From contig ARYC01000203.1 in NCBI GenBank assembly GCA_000711775.1, positions 62,001 to 126,000 on the forward strand: a stretch of DNA of 64,000 nucleotides, written 5' to 3'. The notes under the pieces were generated by a model. It was not told where the DNA came from. It searched no databases and was given only the letters and a program-made list of their open reading frames with translations. The DNA is from Oxytricha trifallax (taxonomy: Eukaryota; Ciliophora; Spirotrichea; Sporadotrichida; Oxytrichidae). Made by a program: the position numbers and the translations under genes. The number at the start of each line of letters is the position of its first letter. The first letter of the stretch is position 1. Of the stretch, positions 11,698 to 24,123 are shown piece by piece.

Positions 11698-11923
11698 CGA
11701 CTAAGATTGATAGTTTGATTTTAGTATTAAACAGTGATATGTTAAAATTTATTTGATTTTATCTCATTCATCATCATCATAATATGATTTAAAGGGTAAA
11801 AAGATTTTATTTTATAATATTAATATAGATACAATATCTTTGGAGAAAGGCGTATTTTTAATTCCATCATATTTTTCAACTTAAAATTCATTATTATTTT
11901 CCTTGTCATTTAATAGATAATTA

Positions 11924-14900
11924 TCAAGTTAATTTTGTTAATTTCCAGAGTTCTTTTTCTTCATGTTTGAGAGGTCGTTGTTTGAGTTTGAACGGAGTTT
12001 ATTCAAGGATTATGAATTGGAATTTTTCAGAGTTAAATTTTTATCGCTGCTATCTGCTCTTCTGGGAGTAGTATTATCTAATTTAAAATAATATTAAATA
12101 TTTATACATGAATTATATATAAATATCTGCACTGCTGAATATCTCAGTTCCATTCATTCCATAATTAACAACAGGGTTGTTGCTTCCTCTACCAATACTA
12201 AACATAAAGTCATTAATAAGTTAACATAAATGTAATTAGATAATTATAGATAAAAAACTTTTGAAATTCATGGGTTTTGTATAGTATTAAATCAGAGTAA
12301 AAATAATTCAATTAATCAATCATTATTTATTGAGATAAATACATTTGAGTATAGTTTCTTATTAATAAGATTAAAATCTAAGTAATACAATATATTTTTT
12401 ATTATTTTTTTATATTTAATTATCAATACCCATTCTATGATTGTTGAACATCTAAACAATCTCAATCCATTCTTTAGGCATAGGCAATGGGCTGAAGTAA
12501 TTGTTCTCTGGGAACAAGACATCCCCTGTTACTTTATATAAATCTACATTTTCAGATATTTGCACTTTCTGATCTTTCTTCAAACTTACTCATAATTATA
12601 TGTATGTTTAAATGTATATTTAAATACAGGTTTTTGTTTACATTTTATCAGAATTTATTAGTAATTTTGATTAGTAAAAACCTTTAATTTAATAGGTAAA
12701 AATAGTTTAAAATTACTGTAAAGTCAATCATACTATCATATTTAGTAGAGGGCTTTGAGGAGTCAGTTTTGAAGGAGTGAGAATTTTAGGATGATGTGTC
12801 ATCAATTAAAATGTCAGCTTTCTTTTTCTTATCCAGATTGTTTATTGGACCAAAGAAGTAATATTCAAAATTAAAAAAAGTTTAGTGATTAAAATTTGAA
12901 AAAGAAAATATGTATAAAATGTTCTAAGAAAAGAGTAGAATTATTTAAAATTAGATTTATGAATATTGCCATGGTTACAGCTGAATCTCTTACGAACAAT
13001 TAAAGTATTGTAGAGGGAAGCCAGTACACGTACCTATCAACTAACCTTCCCAGTAAGGTCCATCTGTGATTCTAATCTCTATCTCTGTGTTTGATAAGAA
13101 TTTCCAAAATTCATCTTTGTTGTTGTCCAAAGTAAAAAAGAAATGAACTCTTATTTTGTTAATTAAAATGCTAGGATCCTGATCTTGCTAAACTTTAAAC
13201 TTATAATGAAATTAGATGAAAGAAGCAATAGTCTTTTTAAAGAAATTCAAGTTTAGTATTCATTTTCGTATATGACATTTAGCTTTTAATTCAGAAATCC
13301 TGCTGCAGCTGAGGCATTACTCTATTCTTATTAGCTTAATTCCTAATCTTTAGTTGAATCGTTCTAGCCTGCTTTTTGGGTATTTTTCCTTTAAAGCCCA
13401 GGTAACTTAAATTCCTTGATGAAAGATTGCTTTCTTTACAGCATAGCGTAGCCTTACCCATTCGATTAATCTTTATTTTCATCATTAGTTTACTTATAAA
13501 CCTTCTGAGGAGGATGAGGTGAAAATCTATCAATTACCTTGTTTCCCATTTGATTTGATAGAATAATTTAGCCCTCTTTTGTGTTGCTTGGATTTTTTTA
13601 AACTTTAAGTCGACAGACCTCAAAGGATGTTATGAAGTCAAGTATTTTCAAATGTAGATACAAACTGCCAGATTAGCATTGTTCCATTACTGCATCCTAA
13701 GAAGCCCCTTTTATTTCTTTAAACATGAACATCAATCTCCATTAAGTGAGTTACCAAATATTCAAAATGTAAAATTATATTAAAAAAGAAAGTTGGTTAG
13801 TAGTGAGAGAACTAACTTACAACTTTTTTTCATCGTCTTTCTTGATTTTATTAAATTCCTTGCTTGGTATATTCTAAGCAATCGCATATAATCTCTCTAC
13901 TTCCATTAACTCAAGTTCCGCAATTACCAATTAATTGCATTAATCACAAACCCTGCAAAACTCTTAATGAAATTAATATTTCGATAGATGCTGCAACAAA
14001 AATACTCCTCTCTTAGTCAGGTGGGCATTCAATCTGTAGAGCATTTTTGTAGTTATGGTATTTTAAACGTAGGCAGGTCTGTACTTTTACTAGCAGAGTT
14101 AACATTTTTAAGTCATACAAGCTCTTTACATAAATGCTTGATAAAATTTATTTATTATATTAAATTACTAATTAATTTGTTGAATAAGCAATTATTTCTC
14201 TTTACATCAACTCAATCCTGTTTTATTAACGAATTATAGGGTTTTCATTTTTTAAGTGTAGGTATCTAATTTTGTCAAATTCATCAAAAGTGAAATTCTT
14301 AACATCTGTTAAGTAGTATACTCCTTTGTAATCCTTGATAAAATCTATTACAATTTGTTTCACTCTAAATCCATACACAACGCTAATGAAGTGCTATATT
14401 ATATTTATTTATAAATACTCTGTCAAGTTAAGTTATTTTTAGTAATTAATTCTAATTAGAATTATTAATATTTAATAAATAAAAAATGCACTAGTTCTTA
14501 AGCCATATCTTCTAACCTTGATTCCAAAACTTAGAAATTTCTTATCATATAAACTTCAAACTAATCAGGCTCATCCATATTTACAATATTCTTGGATGTA
14601 AATGTGCTCTAGTCAAACTAATTGTAAAATTTTTAATGGAATATTAGTCATATTAAGTTATGTTTTAATTAATAATCTTTATATAATATTAATGGTTGTG
14701 TGAGAAATTTGTGATAGTTTTTTGCATTTTTGATTAAATCTGGCTCTTTATAGCTTTAAGTTCATCATTCTATTTTTTAGTTGAAAGTAAAAATCCATAA
14801 TTTGGTTTTCTCTTCGATTATAATAAATTTCTTAAAAATAAATATATGCATTAAACTATTATATATAGCGTATAAAATTTTTTAGATTGCTTGACATTCT

Positions 14901-16186
14901 GATTTCTATAAACTATTCTGTAGAATGTAGGCTTATAATAAAAATGAATTAAATGAAGTATATATTATAGTAATATTCTTGAAAGCTGGTCTTATATAAT
15001 TTTAAATCACACAGCTTGAATCAAGCCCATTGAGCAAATAATTTTGAAATGTCTCTTCATTCATAACAGACTATATAATATTACCATTTAAAGTGTGAAT
15101 AATCTTACCTTTAAGGTTTAATTCATAAACGGAGGAAATCTTTTCTCAATAATCATAGGTTCATCCCATTTTATTTCTTATTGATGGTATTACTCTATTC
15201 CAAATTTAGTTTTCCTTAAATAAAAAGGGAGGATAAAGTCATTTGATCTTACGCTATATTTCTTCTCTGCAAAGTCTATAATATAAAAATTAAGCAAATG
15301 TAAAAGTCAAGAATTTCTTACCATACTTTAGCCAGGTCAACCGATCAAAGCTTATTAGAGTGTCTGGTATAATTATTCTTTATAGATGTTTAAGCGCATC
15401 TAACTTTACTTGAGAGAACATTTTGAAAAATTAAATCCCAGGTTTCAACGGACACCCTTCAAATCTACTCCAATTAATGGGTGTGAAATTTATAGTTTTT
15501 AAAGATTTATGCGAAAAAAGCTTGGACTCAACTTTAGTGTTCATTTCATCTAATATTGCTAGGGTATGTTCTTAATGTGTAGTTGAAGAAAAATATACAT
15601 ATATTTAACTTAAAATTTTATCAAGTGTAGTATTGGATTGAAATTTTTCTGGACTGGATTGTGTTTAAGATTTTACAATAGTTTTTATAAGTGAATAATG
15701 TAGAGCATTATTTATACTCTTCTTCTCTTCAAATAAAGTATTTCTTTTCATTATGGCCATGCTTTAACTTTTATTCTAGCTGAGTTAATTAACATATTGT
15801 AATCCAACTTTCTTTGAGTTCACCTATTTAGATTGAATGTGACCAGTTTGATTTTGAATGTTGATTGAATTATCTCTATCTCCAATCATTAGCAATGTGT
15901 TTTTTTATTTTTATTAAGGTGAAACTGAATGTTTATTCATCTTTGACTTAGAAATTTAATTATACTCAATTTGCTGATGCTATGGTTATAAACCATTAAT
16001 GAAACTTCCTGGGAGGGCTAATTATTGCTTTAGAGAATGTTTCTAGAAATTTAAACTGTTATTTTGGTTCTTTTGTTCTTTCAAAGCTGTTAAAAAAATA
16101 TCTTCATTTACATCATCGTCTTCTAAAAGAGAGTCTTCATCAAGAGTGAGACTGTCCTTGGAAGTTGAACTTTTAAGTTTTGACAT
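11924..16186 (-). CDS. Macronuclear-destined gene D, large protein with introns and IESs
   Basis: Start ATG 16186: MSKLKSSTSKDSLTLDEDSL, an acidic N terminus. Coding blocks follow down to TGA at 11924-11926: NFTPINWSRFEGCPLKPG, FDRLTWLKYG, then a 47-nt intron (GTAAGAAA...TATAG near 15320) to DFAEKKYSVRSNDFILPF; a second short intron (GTAAGATT...TATAG) before SVMNEETFQNYLLNGLDS; then YGFRVKQIVIDFIKDYKG, a long block SGSLYLHLKILDFITSFEV...AAAGFLNQKLNVIYENEY, TLDNNKDEFWKFLSNTEIEI, GDVLFPENNYFSPLPMPK and RGSNNPVVNYGMNGTEIF. Between blocks the frame shifts at AT-rich gaps. The blocks look like a conserved multi-domain protein, but I cannot name it. Diverges from ALG10 over 154 bp. Confidence 0.65.
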
Positions 16187-16340
16187 TTTAATAAAGATAA
16201 TATTATGAAAAATTAATCAGTTAAGTTTATTGATTTATAAAATTTCATATAATGTTCTTAAATCTTTTCAGAGTAAGTATTAGACTCATAAATTTAAAGT
16301 AAATTTATAAAATAAATTTATTAAAAGAAGTCTTTAAAAT
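16187..16340. promoter_or_regulatory. Divergent intergenic region between gene D and ALG10
   Basis: 154 bp of AT-rich DNA between two opposite start codons (16186 minus, 16341 plus). It should hold both promoters if both starts are right. Ciliate promoters lack an obvious consensus, so no motif is claimed. Confidence 0.4.
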
Positions 16341-17928
16341 ATGGAAAAAATTGATTCATCATAAAGCAAAACAAAATCATTACTGATACCCACAGTTTTC
16401 ATATCACTACTAACAATTAGTTATTTAATTCAAACACACCTTAATTAGAAAGTGAAAGAGCGATTCATTGATGAGTATTTTCACTTAAAAATGACGGAGT
16501 AATACTTAGTTTAGAAAAACTTCATAGATTGGGATCCAAAAATAACTACTCCTCCTGGCTTATACTACCTTGGAGTAATTTATTGGAGTGTTTTGTAAAT
16601 GATTGGCCCAAAAGATATCAGAGGAAGTTATCCTGAAGATATTAATTGCATGAGATACTTAAATAGCTGTGTACTATAGCCAATTAATTTCATGCTTTTA
16701 TACTGGATTTTTCAGTACAAATTTTAACTCTAAAGTAAAACCTAAAGGAACAAGATCGAATAAGGGGAAGATAAATTAATAATTTTACACGTATTAATTG
16801 TACAACTTATGCCCTTAAATTTTACCTTTAATTTCTTATTCTATACAGAGACACTTTCTCTTACCGTAGTACTCATACTATACTACAGAGTTATATGTAT
16901 GAATGAAAAGGCAAGTAACTTAATGAATATTTTCATTGGACTTTTCGCTTTATTAGTGAGATAAACAAGTATTATTTGGATCAATTATTTAGTCTTACTT
17001 TCTGTTTTACACTAAAACAGTGAAATTTCTAGTTTATTTGAATACATAATTCATTGCATAAAGAATGTACATAAATTAATAGTTCATTACTGGTGGGTAG
17101 TAATTTTAGACCTTTTATTTATTGCTTTTGTAAAATACAATAACGGTTCTGTGGTCTTGGGTCATTAAGAGCATCATTCTTTTAGCTTGCATTTCGCTTA
17201 ACTATGCTACTTATTTTTGCTATTGATAATCTTTCCAATCTACTCAGTGAAAGAATTCTTTGCTAATAAATCTAGAGTGTTTTTGAATCTACGCCAATAT
17301 TTCTCATACAAACTTGGGTTGCTATTTGTTATAGTGATTTTTACACTATTCATTTAGTATACCTCTTTCAGACACCCATTTTTGGATTCTGATAATAGAC
17401 ATTATGCCCAAAAATTCTACAAATTTGTAATAAGACATGAAACTAGAAAGTACTTATTCATACCAGTCTACATAATCTCAGCTTTTATTACCTATGAGTA
17501 CTTGAAATAGAGGATTTTCAAACAAACTACAACTCTTATGTTCATATATCTACTATGCTGTAGTTTGATACTGGTTTTGACTCCATTATTTGAGTTGAGA
17601 TATTTTATTATACCATGGTGCATGCTAGCTTTGGAATGCAATACAAAATAAATGAAATTCATTTAAATTTGGGAATATTTTTATAGATCAAACTTATAGA
17701 AAGTTTTGATTTATTATATATTCAGTAAATGGACTTAGACCTCCACATTTAGATGGTAGATCTAGAGGGAAAGAATTGCTTGTTAATAGATAAAATGGTG
17801 GATGGAAGAATTTAACTCTAAATCTAATAATATTCACAATTATAAATACAGTAGTCTTATGGATATTCATTGAGAGACCTTTTATCAATAAATTCATGAA
17901 TGATGAGCTTTCTAGATTTTTCTGGTGA
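16341..17928 (+). CDS. ALG10: Alpha-1,2-glucosyltransferase ALG10 (Dol-P-Glc dependent)
   Basis: ALG10 adds the last glucose to the lipid-linked oligosaccharide Glc2Man9GlcNAc2-PP-dolichol in the ER, completing the N-glycan donor. From ATG 16341 (MEKIDSSQSKTKSLLIPTVF) the frame is open in the ciliate code for about 1.3 kb. ALG10 hallmarks: FIDEYFHLK, WDPKITTPPGLYYLG, the VRQTSIIWIN motif, HPFLDSDNRHYAQKFYKF, FELRYFIIPW and many hydrophobic segments. The C terminus (NTVVLWIFIERPFINKFM...LSRFFW, TGA 17926-17928) is in another frame, so a small IES, intron or indel lies between about 17640 and 17760. Otherwise intact. Divergent from gene D. Confidence 0.85.
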
Positions 17929-18275
17929 AACTAAAATGATATAATTATAAATTAAAATCTACCTATATTTATGCAACTTAATTTATCAATATAATAAAAT
18001 ATGTTGGAATGTTTAAGAAAATAATTAAAATCATTCTTAGTTGAGATTATTCGTAGCTTTTATTGATTAAATTAACTAGCTTCCTCCAAGTTCATCAATA
18101 TATTTCCTGAATTCCTGAAATTCATAGCATGTCTTTAAAACAAAGATCAGGTTATTCCTTGGTCTTTAAAATTATTTTGATCATATAAAATCATATTAAC
18201 AAGATTTTTCTATACTTTATCAATTTAACAATGATAATTAAAATTAAGAAGCAAGAGCGTAGTTAACTAATTAGC

Positions 18276-18818
18276 TAAAATATGAATATTTTGGTGAATA
18301 AATTGATTAATCAAGATTACACATGTTTAATAATAAATATTAAAATAAATATATATTTTTAGGTACTCTACCGCATTTTTTTATGTATAAACCTGTTTTG
18401 CGGTAGAGTACCTTAATTATATAATTAAATTTAAATAAAAATAAATAAATATTGCATTACTTTTTCTAAAGAATGAATTTAATAAAAGTGAGAAATATAA
18501 TAAATTATTAAAATATATAATTATTATTTACAAAAAGTTAAAAATTAAAATTATGATTCTTAATAAAGTTACAAGCTACTTTATTTAATCATTAAATATT
18601 AAAATTAAATGCATTATGCTTTCTTTAGAAAAAGTAATGCAATATTTATTTATTTTTATTTAAATTTAATTATACAATTAAGGTACTCTACCGCAAAACA
18701 GGTTTATGCATAAAAATATGCGGTAGAGTACCTAAAAATATATATTTATTTTAATATTTATTATTAAACATGTGTAATCTTGATTAATCAATTTATTCAC
18801 CAAAATATTCATATTTTA
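18276..18818. repeat. Foldback element with nested hairpins
   Basis: Left arm 18276 to about 18470 is mirrored at about 18618-18818, with a loop of about 150 bp. Each arm contains a second, sharper hairpin: AGGTACTCTACCGCA at 18361 paired with TGCGGTAGAGTACCT ending 18414, and the same pair at 18681-18733. The hairpins are GC-richer than the arms. It separates the ALG10 gene from the MT-A70 cluster. No coding content. Confidence 0.85.
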
Positions 18819-18835
18819 CCTAAATATTCCAACAT

Positions 18836-19036
18836 TTCTAGGCTTGATCTATTTTGCAAACACTAATTTCTTTGCATAGTTTCTTATAGCCTAAAGATGA
18901 AGAGTCATTTAATTTTTTATATTAACTTACAGCTGAGGACTCTTGTTACACATAAAACCCCTTAAGTCAAATAAGAATAAGAATAGCCGAATCTTAATTA
19001 AATTAATTTTTAAAATATTGAATATAATATGATTTG
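18836..19036 (-). other. Possible short coding fragment with an intron
   Basis: On the minus strand a GTAAGTTAA...TCTTTAG segment of about 40 nt separates KGFYVQQESSA from GYKKLCKEISVCKIDQ. Splice signals and composition suggest a small exon pair or MDS, but it is short and unrecognised. Confidence 0.2.
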
Positions 19037-20855
19037 TCATAATATAATAAGCTTTTGAGGATTGATGCCTTTAAGGTTTGCTTTATGAAGCTTGCGTCTT
19101 GCTTTTTCTTGTTTAGGCTTCTTTCTGGTGATGGCCTCATTCCCGATTGTTACCCATTTTTCTCTTTGATTGTGCACTCTTCCAAATATCTCTAAATATT
19201 TGCCATTTGGGCAAAATTGCTCAATAATCTGATAAAGCTGCTCTGGTTTTCTGGAGGATTCAGTTACCTTTTCCACTATTATATTTGGGGCCTTATGAGT
19301 TTTGGTTATTTTTGATAATTCAGCAAATTTGCCTTTCTTTCTAGCAACAATGCAAAACTCAGTAAAATGTCTTAGATAGAATCCTATATTGTCCCTCAAA
19401 AGATTCTCTTTGCTGATCTTAATCCATGTAATTAATTCGATTCTTTCATATCCTATCTTCTCCAGGTATTGTAGAGCTACCTCTAGTTTTTTGTTAGTAA
19501 TCCATAAAAATAAATAGCCATTTTACTGCAATCTATGAATTGGAATCTTAGTCATAAATTGAGAGTCTGAGAGTGTTTCATAGTTGAGATTGATAGCAGT
19601 ACTGTCCCAAGGTGCATCAGCCACGATTACATCAAATAAATTTCCAATCAATCCTCTTTTTGCATCATTAATCACTTGATCCCATAGCTTGTTATCTAGA
19701 ATTGATCCCTAATAAGAAACTGAATTACCCATAGTCTACTTCAATCCCCAGTCAAAGAATTTCATTTGATACTTTTTTTTATTTCCATTTTTTATATCCT
19801 GGACTATTTATTATATTGATCTCTTAGTTGAGCTCTGATGTTCTCGCAGGTATTTATCGTCAAATGTTACTTTTTTATTATTTTGATTTTAACATTTCAT
19901 TTTATCTTCGCTTGAAATACTTTTCTGAAACTTTTTGATCCTTGACTAGTTCTCATTGATTGTCTCTGCAAAGATTTCCAAAACTTATTGTTCTAATTCC
20001 TTGCATTTTTCTCTCAAACTCATCTCTTTCTTGCTCCACTATTCTCAATCTTTAATCAAACTGATGGCTTTAATCCTCCTTTTCCTTCATTATTTGTTCA
20101 ATAATCTTCTTGCATTTTGAATTTGTGCAAATAGTCTCCTCATTTGATTGATCGTCTTCAAGCTTTGACAAAATTGCATTTTAATCAGCAGGTTTATATT
20201 CATTGATTTATTATTATATATTAATTGGAAATATAGAGTTCTTGATGCAGTAGTCAACCTTTTTAGTTTAATCCGTATCCAGGCAATTACTATTATCCCC
20301 TGAAATATTTATCTTCTCCATCCATTATTTATACCATTTTTTGTATTCACCATAGTTATCGAATTCAAATTGCAAATCGGTGATTTAATCGTTGGTAAGA
20401 TTAAAGTTTTCACTAAGTCTTTTCCAGTATCTCTGTAAGTTAATGAATTTGAATCCATTTGGCTTGTTCTTTCTCTTCTTTAGATTTTTCTTCTATTTTT
20501 TAGTAATAATTGTGTTGGATTTCTGCTGATCCTTGAATAGACTCATAGACATCTAATTTTCAAATTCTTAACTTTATCCCAGAGATTAATCGCAAGTACC
20601 AAGAGAATTGTTTTTGAATCCAAAGTTTAAATCAAATCTTTAGCTTGTTTCTGAAAATTGTTATAAATTTGCTTAGTAATACTGAGGATTATAGTATTGA
20701 TTTTCAAGATTAAGGAAAGGCTGGTTCTAGTTTGTCCATAAATTATTATGAGTCTGGTACTGAGGATAGTAGCTAGGATAGGCTTATGATTGAAGATAGG
20801 TTGAAGAGTTGTAACTAACGGCTTGTCCAAAATAGCACTAATATTGATGGTTCAT
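19037..20855 (-). CDS. MT-A70 family N6-adenine methyltransferase (MTA1-like), one frameshift
   Basis: MT-A70 enzymes transfer a methyl group from SAM to N6 of adenine in RNA or, for ciliate MTA1, DNA. ATG 20855 opens MNHQYQCYFGQAVSYNSSTY, a Tyr/Gln/Asn-rich tail of about 110 residues, then a basic patch (KKQKKNLKKRKNKPNGF, possible nuclear signal) and a coiled-coil-like middle. The catalytic domain is C-terminal: VIVADAPWDSTAINLNYETL (DAPW instead of the usual DPPW), LFLWITNKKLEVALQYLEKI, FYLRHFTEFCIVARKKGKF, KPEQLYQIIE and YLEIFGR. The frame shifts by one at an A5 run near 20012; dropping one A joins ERK to CKELEQQVLEIF. That could be an assembly error, decay, or programmed shift. Stop TGA 19037-19039. 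Confidence 0.85.
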
Positions 20856-20989
20856 TGGTTTATTATCTAAAGAAAAATTATAATAAGATTATAGGGCAGA
20901 GTCAATTTATACTGAAAACTTTTTCAACCCCAAACTAAATATTCAAATGTATGGGAACTGAAAACATTTATTTTAAGGAGCCCTTAAAC

Positions 20990-22532
20990 TGAAATTATTA
21001 TAATAATGAGTAACAATATTCTAGCTATCTACATTAACTTCTACTATAATGATTAGAATCAGAGAAGAAAAGCTATAATAAATTATAACTTTTGAAACAA
21101 TCAAGTATTCTAAGGTAATAAAATTAATCAAGTATAAATTTATTATAATTAATTTTCCATTTTATTATTTCTTGGATGACCTAAATCTTAACCCTTTGTT
21201 TTAGACAAGCGAATTTTTATTTCAAATGTTAGAGTGTAATGCTGAGGCCTCAGTAATCTTTGCTGATTATCAAATCAATAATACAATGCATGACTTCCCT
21301 GATAAAACTCATTAATTGTAAGTAAAAATTTCCCATCCAAGCATACGCTAGTGGTACTTATGTACTGCAATGGATATTTTAATTATTTTGTTCTTTTCTA
21401 AATCTAGGCAACCCAAATTAATAGAAAAATTATTAATCAACAAGAAAAATGATTTTATAAACACAAATAGTATTTCGACTAAGTTAATGTTATCCTCCAT
21501 CTGAAGTGACCCTCAATCAATGTAAGTAATTAAAGAACGCTTTTACTGTTACTGTTTAAACCTTATTTCATTTTTCTTTAAAGTAGATTTTCCCCAGTGC
21601 CAATCTTATGATTATCAAAGACATAAAATCATTTTACTCGCCAAGAATCAGCCTCATTATATAACAGTAGTAGAATGACTAGACATTAAAATAAATTATT
21701 CTTAAAAATTCATAGGCATTGATTATTGATCCATAGGTTTATAAGTCGGTTCAACTAGGCTGAGCAAAGAATTACTTAAATAATGTATTTCTTGCCAGGC
21801 ACGAAACAGCATACTTAAGAAGGCCTTAAGCACTAATTTGCCCTCCCTAAATTTCGTAACACTCTAAATACACGATAAAGAAGCAGTTTATTTTTGGATT
21901 CTCAAGCATTCAACCTCCAGGCTCACTGATTAAATGTTTAGGGGTGTTGTCAAGCTTATATTCTAGATGGCTTTAAATATTACGAATAATCCTGAAACGC
22001 AAACAAAATTCGATTAGTTTTTAGCCTATTTTAATCAGGACATTAACAAGTTTCAATGCAACACACCTAAATTGATGGCAATAAGCTTAAGCCCTCTCTA
22101 GAACACCATTACTACCTTATCGAAGTTGACTATTTAGTTACTCCTTTATGTTATATGACTCCTTTGCTTGGAATTTCCATTAAATATGAGATGATTTATA
22201 GACCTATAATTCAAAATGAGCAGTAGCGACACAGTTTTATCAAGTATTTAATGTCATTATAGATCAGTAGATTCAATTATATTAAAGAAACTGAGTAAGA
22301 TTCAATAAAACTTTACAAATTAAAAAGCTATAGTGAATCTAAAAAAATAAATTAAAGAGTACTTGTTAATAGAATAACAATTAATAAGAGCATAAAGAGA
22401 TGCAAGTAATAGTAATGAGAGCTTTCACTATTGAGGTCAAAAGATCCTAAATCGATATAGTATGCCACAGATAGTTCATATTGGTTTAAGAACGAGGAAT
22501 TTTAGAGAATTTAAGAGAGCCCTCTAGAATGA
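20990..22532 (+). CDS. Unknown intron-rich gene X of the 19-29 kb cluster
   Basis: No family recognised. GT...AG introns at 21115-21204, 21318-21407 and 21522-21586 flank exons such as TSEFLFQMLECNAEASVIFA and ANLMIIKDIKSFYSPRI. Later blocks: RFNQAEQRITQIMYFLPG, RGVVKLIFQMALNITNNP, YLIEVDYLVTPLCYMTPLLG and SKDPKSIQYATDSSYWFK, ending at TGA 22530-22532. Several frame changes and in-frame TGAs (for example after ...SIKRCKQQQ and after HQLLLQ) mean either decay or unrecognised introns. It ends four bases before the stop of the transposase on the other strand, the same tail-to-tail packing seen for 22-kDa-type and transposase genes. Start uncertain. Confidence 0.45.
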
Positions 22533-22536
22533 TTTT

Positions 22537-24123
22537 TCAATCCAGGAGTAATCCAAGGAAGAATAGTGCGATGCTAATGCAGCAATGAGCAAAGCTCCCC
22601 TATAAAGTATTTTTTAAAAATCTTAAAGCTGTACAATACTTTTTATCGGCTGCCTAGAATTTTGAAGCTTATTTATGGCTCTTAATAAATGAAAAAAGGG
22701 TTTCTATTGGGGCAAGATCAAATTAATAAGGTCCGAGAAATGCAATGGGTACTTGAAGCAGTTCAAATTTTGAGCGTAAATATTTAGAACGATGATAAGC
22801 TGCGTTATCTAGCAACAATATAGTTTTCTACCTCCAATCAGGGTCATTGGAATCCAACCTTTATATCAGCAAGAGGATAAAGTAATAAACTGTTAAGCTA
22901 TTGTTTCGACCTTAATTTAGGGTAAAGTATATTTCACCAGAGGAGCTTATTCCAGCAATAATGCTAACCTGTTTAATTCTAGTAAGTGTAGAGCTATAAC
23001 GTTTCACACCTCAAAACGCCCCACCTTTTCTAGGGTTCCTTATCCATTAAATGCTGCTCTCGTCGATGTTTATAATGTTAACACCCATTTTCATCAACTC
23101 AATATAATTCTTGGCTGCAAGTTATCTCTGAAGAAGTGACCTTTCCCCATTTGTTCTCTTGTCAACGCTGTATACCTTCTTATAAGAGAGACCAATCTTT
23201 TACCTGACAATTTTGCTGAGATAACTTAATGATATCTTGATTCCAAACTCTTTTATCAAAAACTACTAAAGCATTGATAATGTTTTAATTTCTTTATTAT
23301 TGGCAAGAAAATCAATAATTGAATCGTGAAGTGATTCAGGAAGTCTACACTTAATCATTTTTTTGCTGTTAATTGTTAAGCCATCTCTTGATCGATAAAC
23401 TTTCAGAGTTTCATTGACTAAGTACCTTGAAACTTTCAATCATCGTTAAATTTAACTGTAAGTACAGGAATCCTAGTAATACAGCTAAATAATCTTTTCT
23501 TGCAAATCATTTTGAAATGCTGGAACTGACTTTTATTATAATGGATTTGGGCATACTAAGGACTCATTCTTGTTTGAAATACAAAGCTTATCTATCATTG
23601 TCTCAAGAGTTTCAGTTTTCTAGTGTTGAATAATTTGCTTAGAATCCAGAAATTACTTTACCTCTTTATCTAGGACTTCTTCGTCATAAATGATTCCTTA
23701 CTTTTTCAGAATGAACTAAAGATGGAGTCTACAGCAGTAATTAATTGATTCATTAAAAGAGCTTTGGGATAGCGAACCTAAATACAAGTTTGAATCTCCA
23801 GCAGACTCTAATTGAACTCTAGGATCGTACTTTTTGTCACTGTAGTTTGGGACTCTTTAAAATTAAGATGCAGCCTTCTCAATTTCTTCTATGTCTTATA
23901 CTGTCCATTTCATTATTGAAACTAAAGAAGGGTCAATCTACTTATTTGTTAGGAGTTCGGTCGATACTTATATGCAATTTTGGTTTTAAGGAGGTTCGAT
24001 AATTGAGATACTCTGATCTTCGCATTCCTCATTATCAGATTCGCTACTATCAACTTAATCTTTCCTTCTAAAGAATCTATTTAAGGTAGTTTGCTTTTAA
24101 TTGATTCTCGATGAGTTTTCCAT
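22537..24123 (-). CDS. Tc1/IS630-type DDE transposase, two in-frame TGAs
   Basis: A single 529-codon frame from ATG 24123 (MENSSRINQKQTTLNRFF) to TGA 22537, with TGA also at codons 228 and 371. The N-terminal 220 residues are acidic and unrecognised. A helix-turn-helix follows (EKIIQLYYQDSCTYSQIQR...LKVSRYLV), with the first in-frame TGA inside it. The catalytic core has NIDESSIQWIRNP (first Asp), ILLLDNAAYHRS (second Asp) and FDLAPIETLFSFIK (Glu). The second in-frame TGA follows NPRKGGAF. The spacing fits Tc1/mariner/IS630 enzymes. Longer than TBE transposases and clearly diverged from them. Convergent with gene X and divergent from the 22-kDa-type gene 186 bp away. Confidence 0.8.

Larger units (their letters stand above)
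11140..11710. other. GC-rich island of unknown origin
   Basis: About 570 bp that are strikingly richer in GC and CpG than anything else nearby, with sharp edges into AT-rich DNA. Both strands carry short open frames: 11368-11607 (+), 79 codons, starting MKVRSAFKSEKTKAIEAN; and 11387-11581 (-), 64 codons, starting MSGYNPDRACKIQPGTEV. No rRNA, tRNA or known transposon is recognisable to me. Candidates are a captured foreign fragment, a structural RNA, or a retroelement remnant. Confidence 0.5.

Noticed and set aside
11964-12090. Plus-strand frame beginning MFERSLFEFERSLFKDY
   Set aside because: The minus strand reads through as the C terminus of gene D (SEKFQFIILEQTPFKLKQ...), continuing its last block to a TGA; the plus frame is its mirror.
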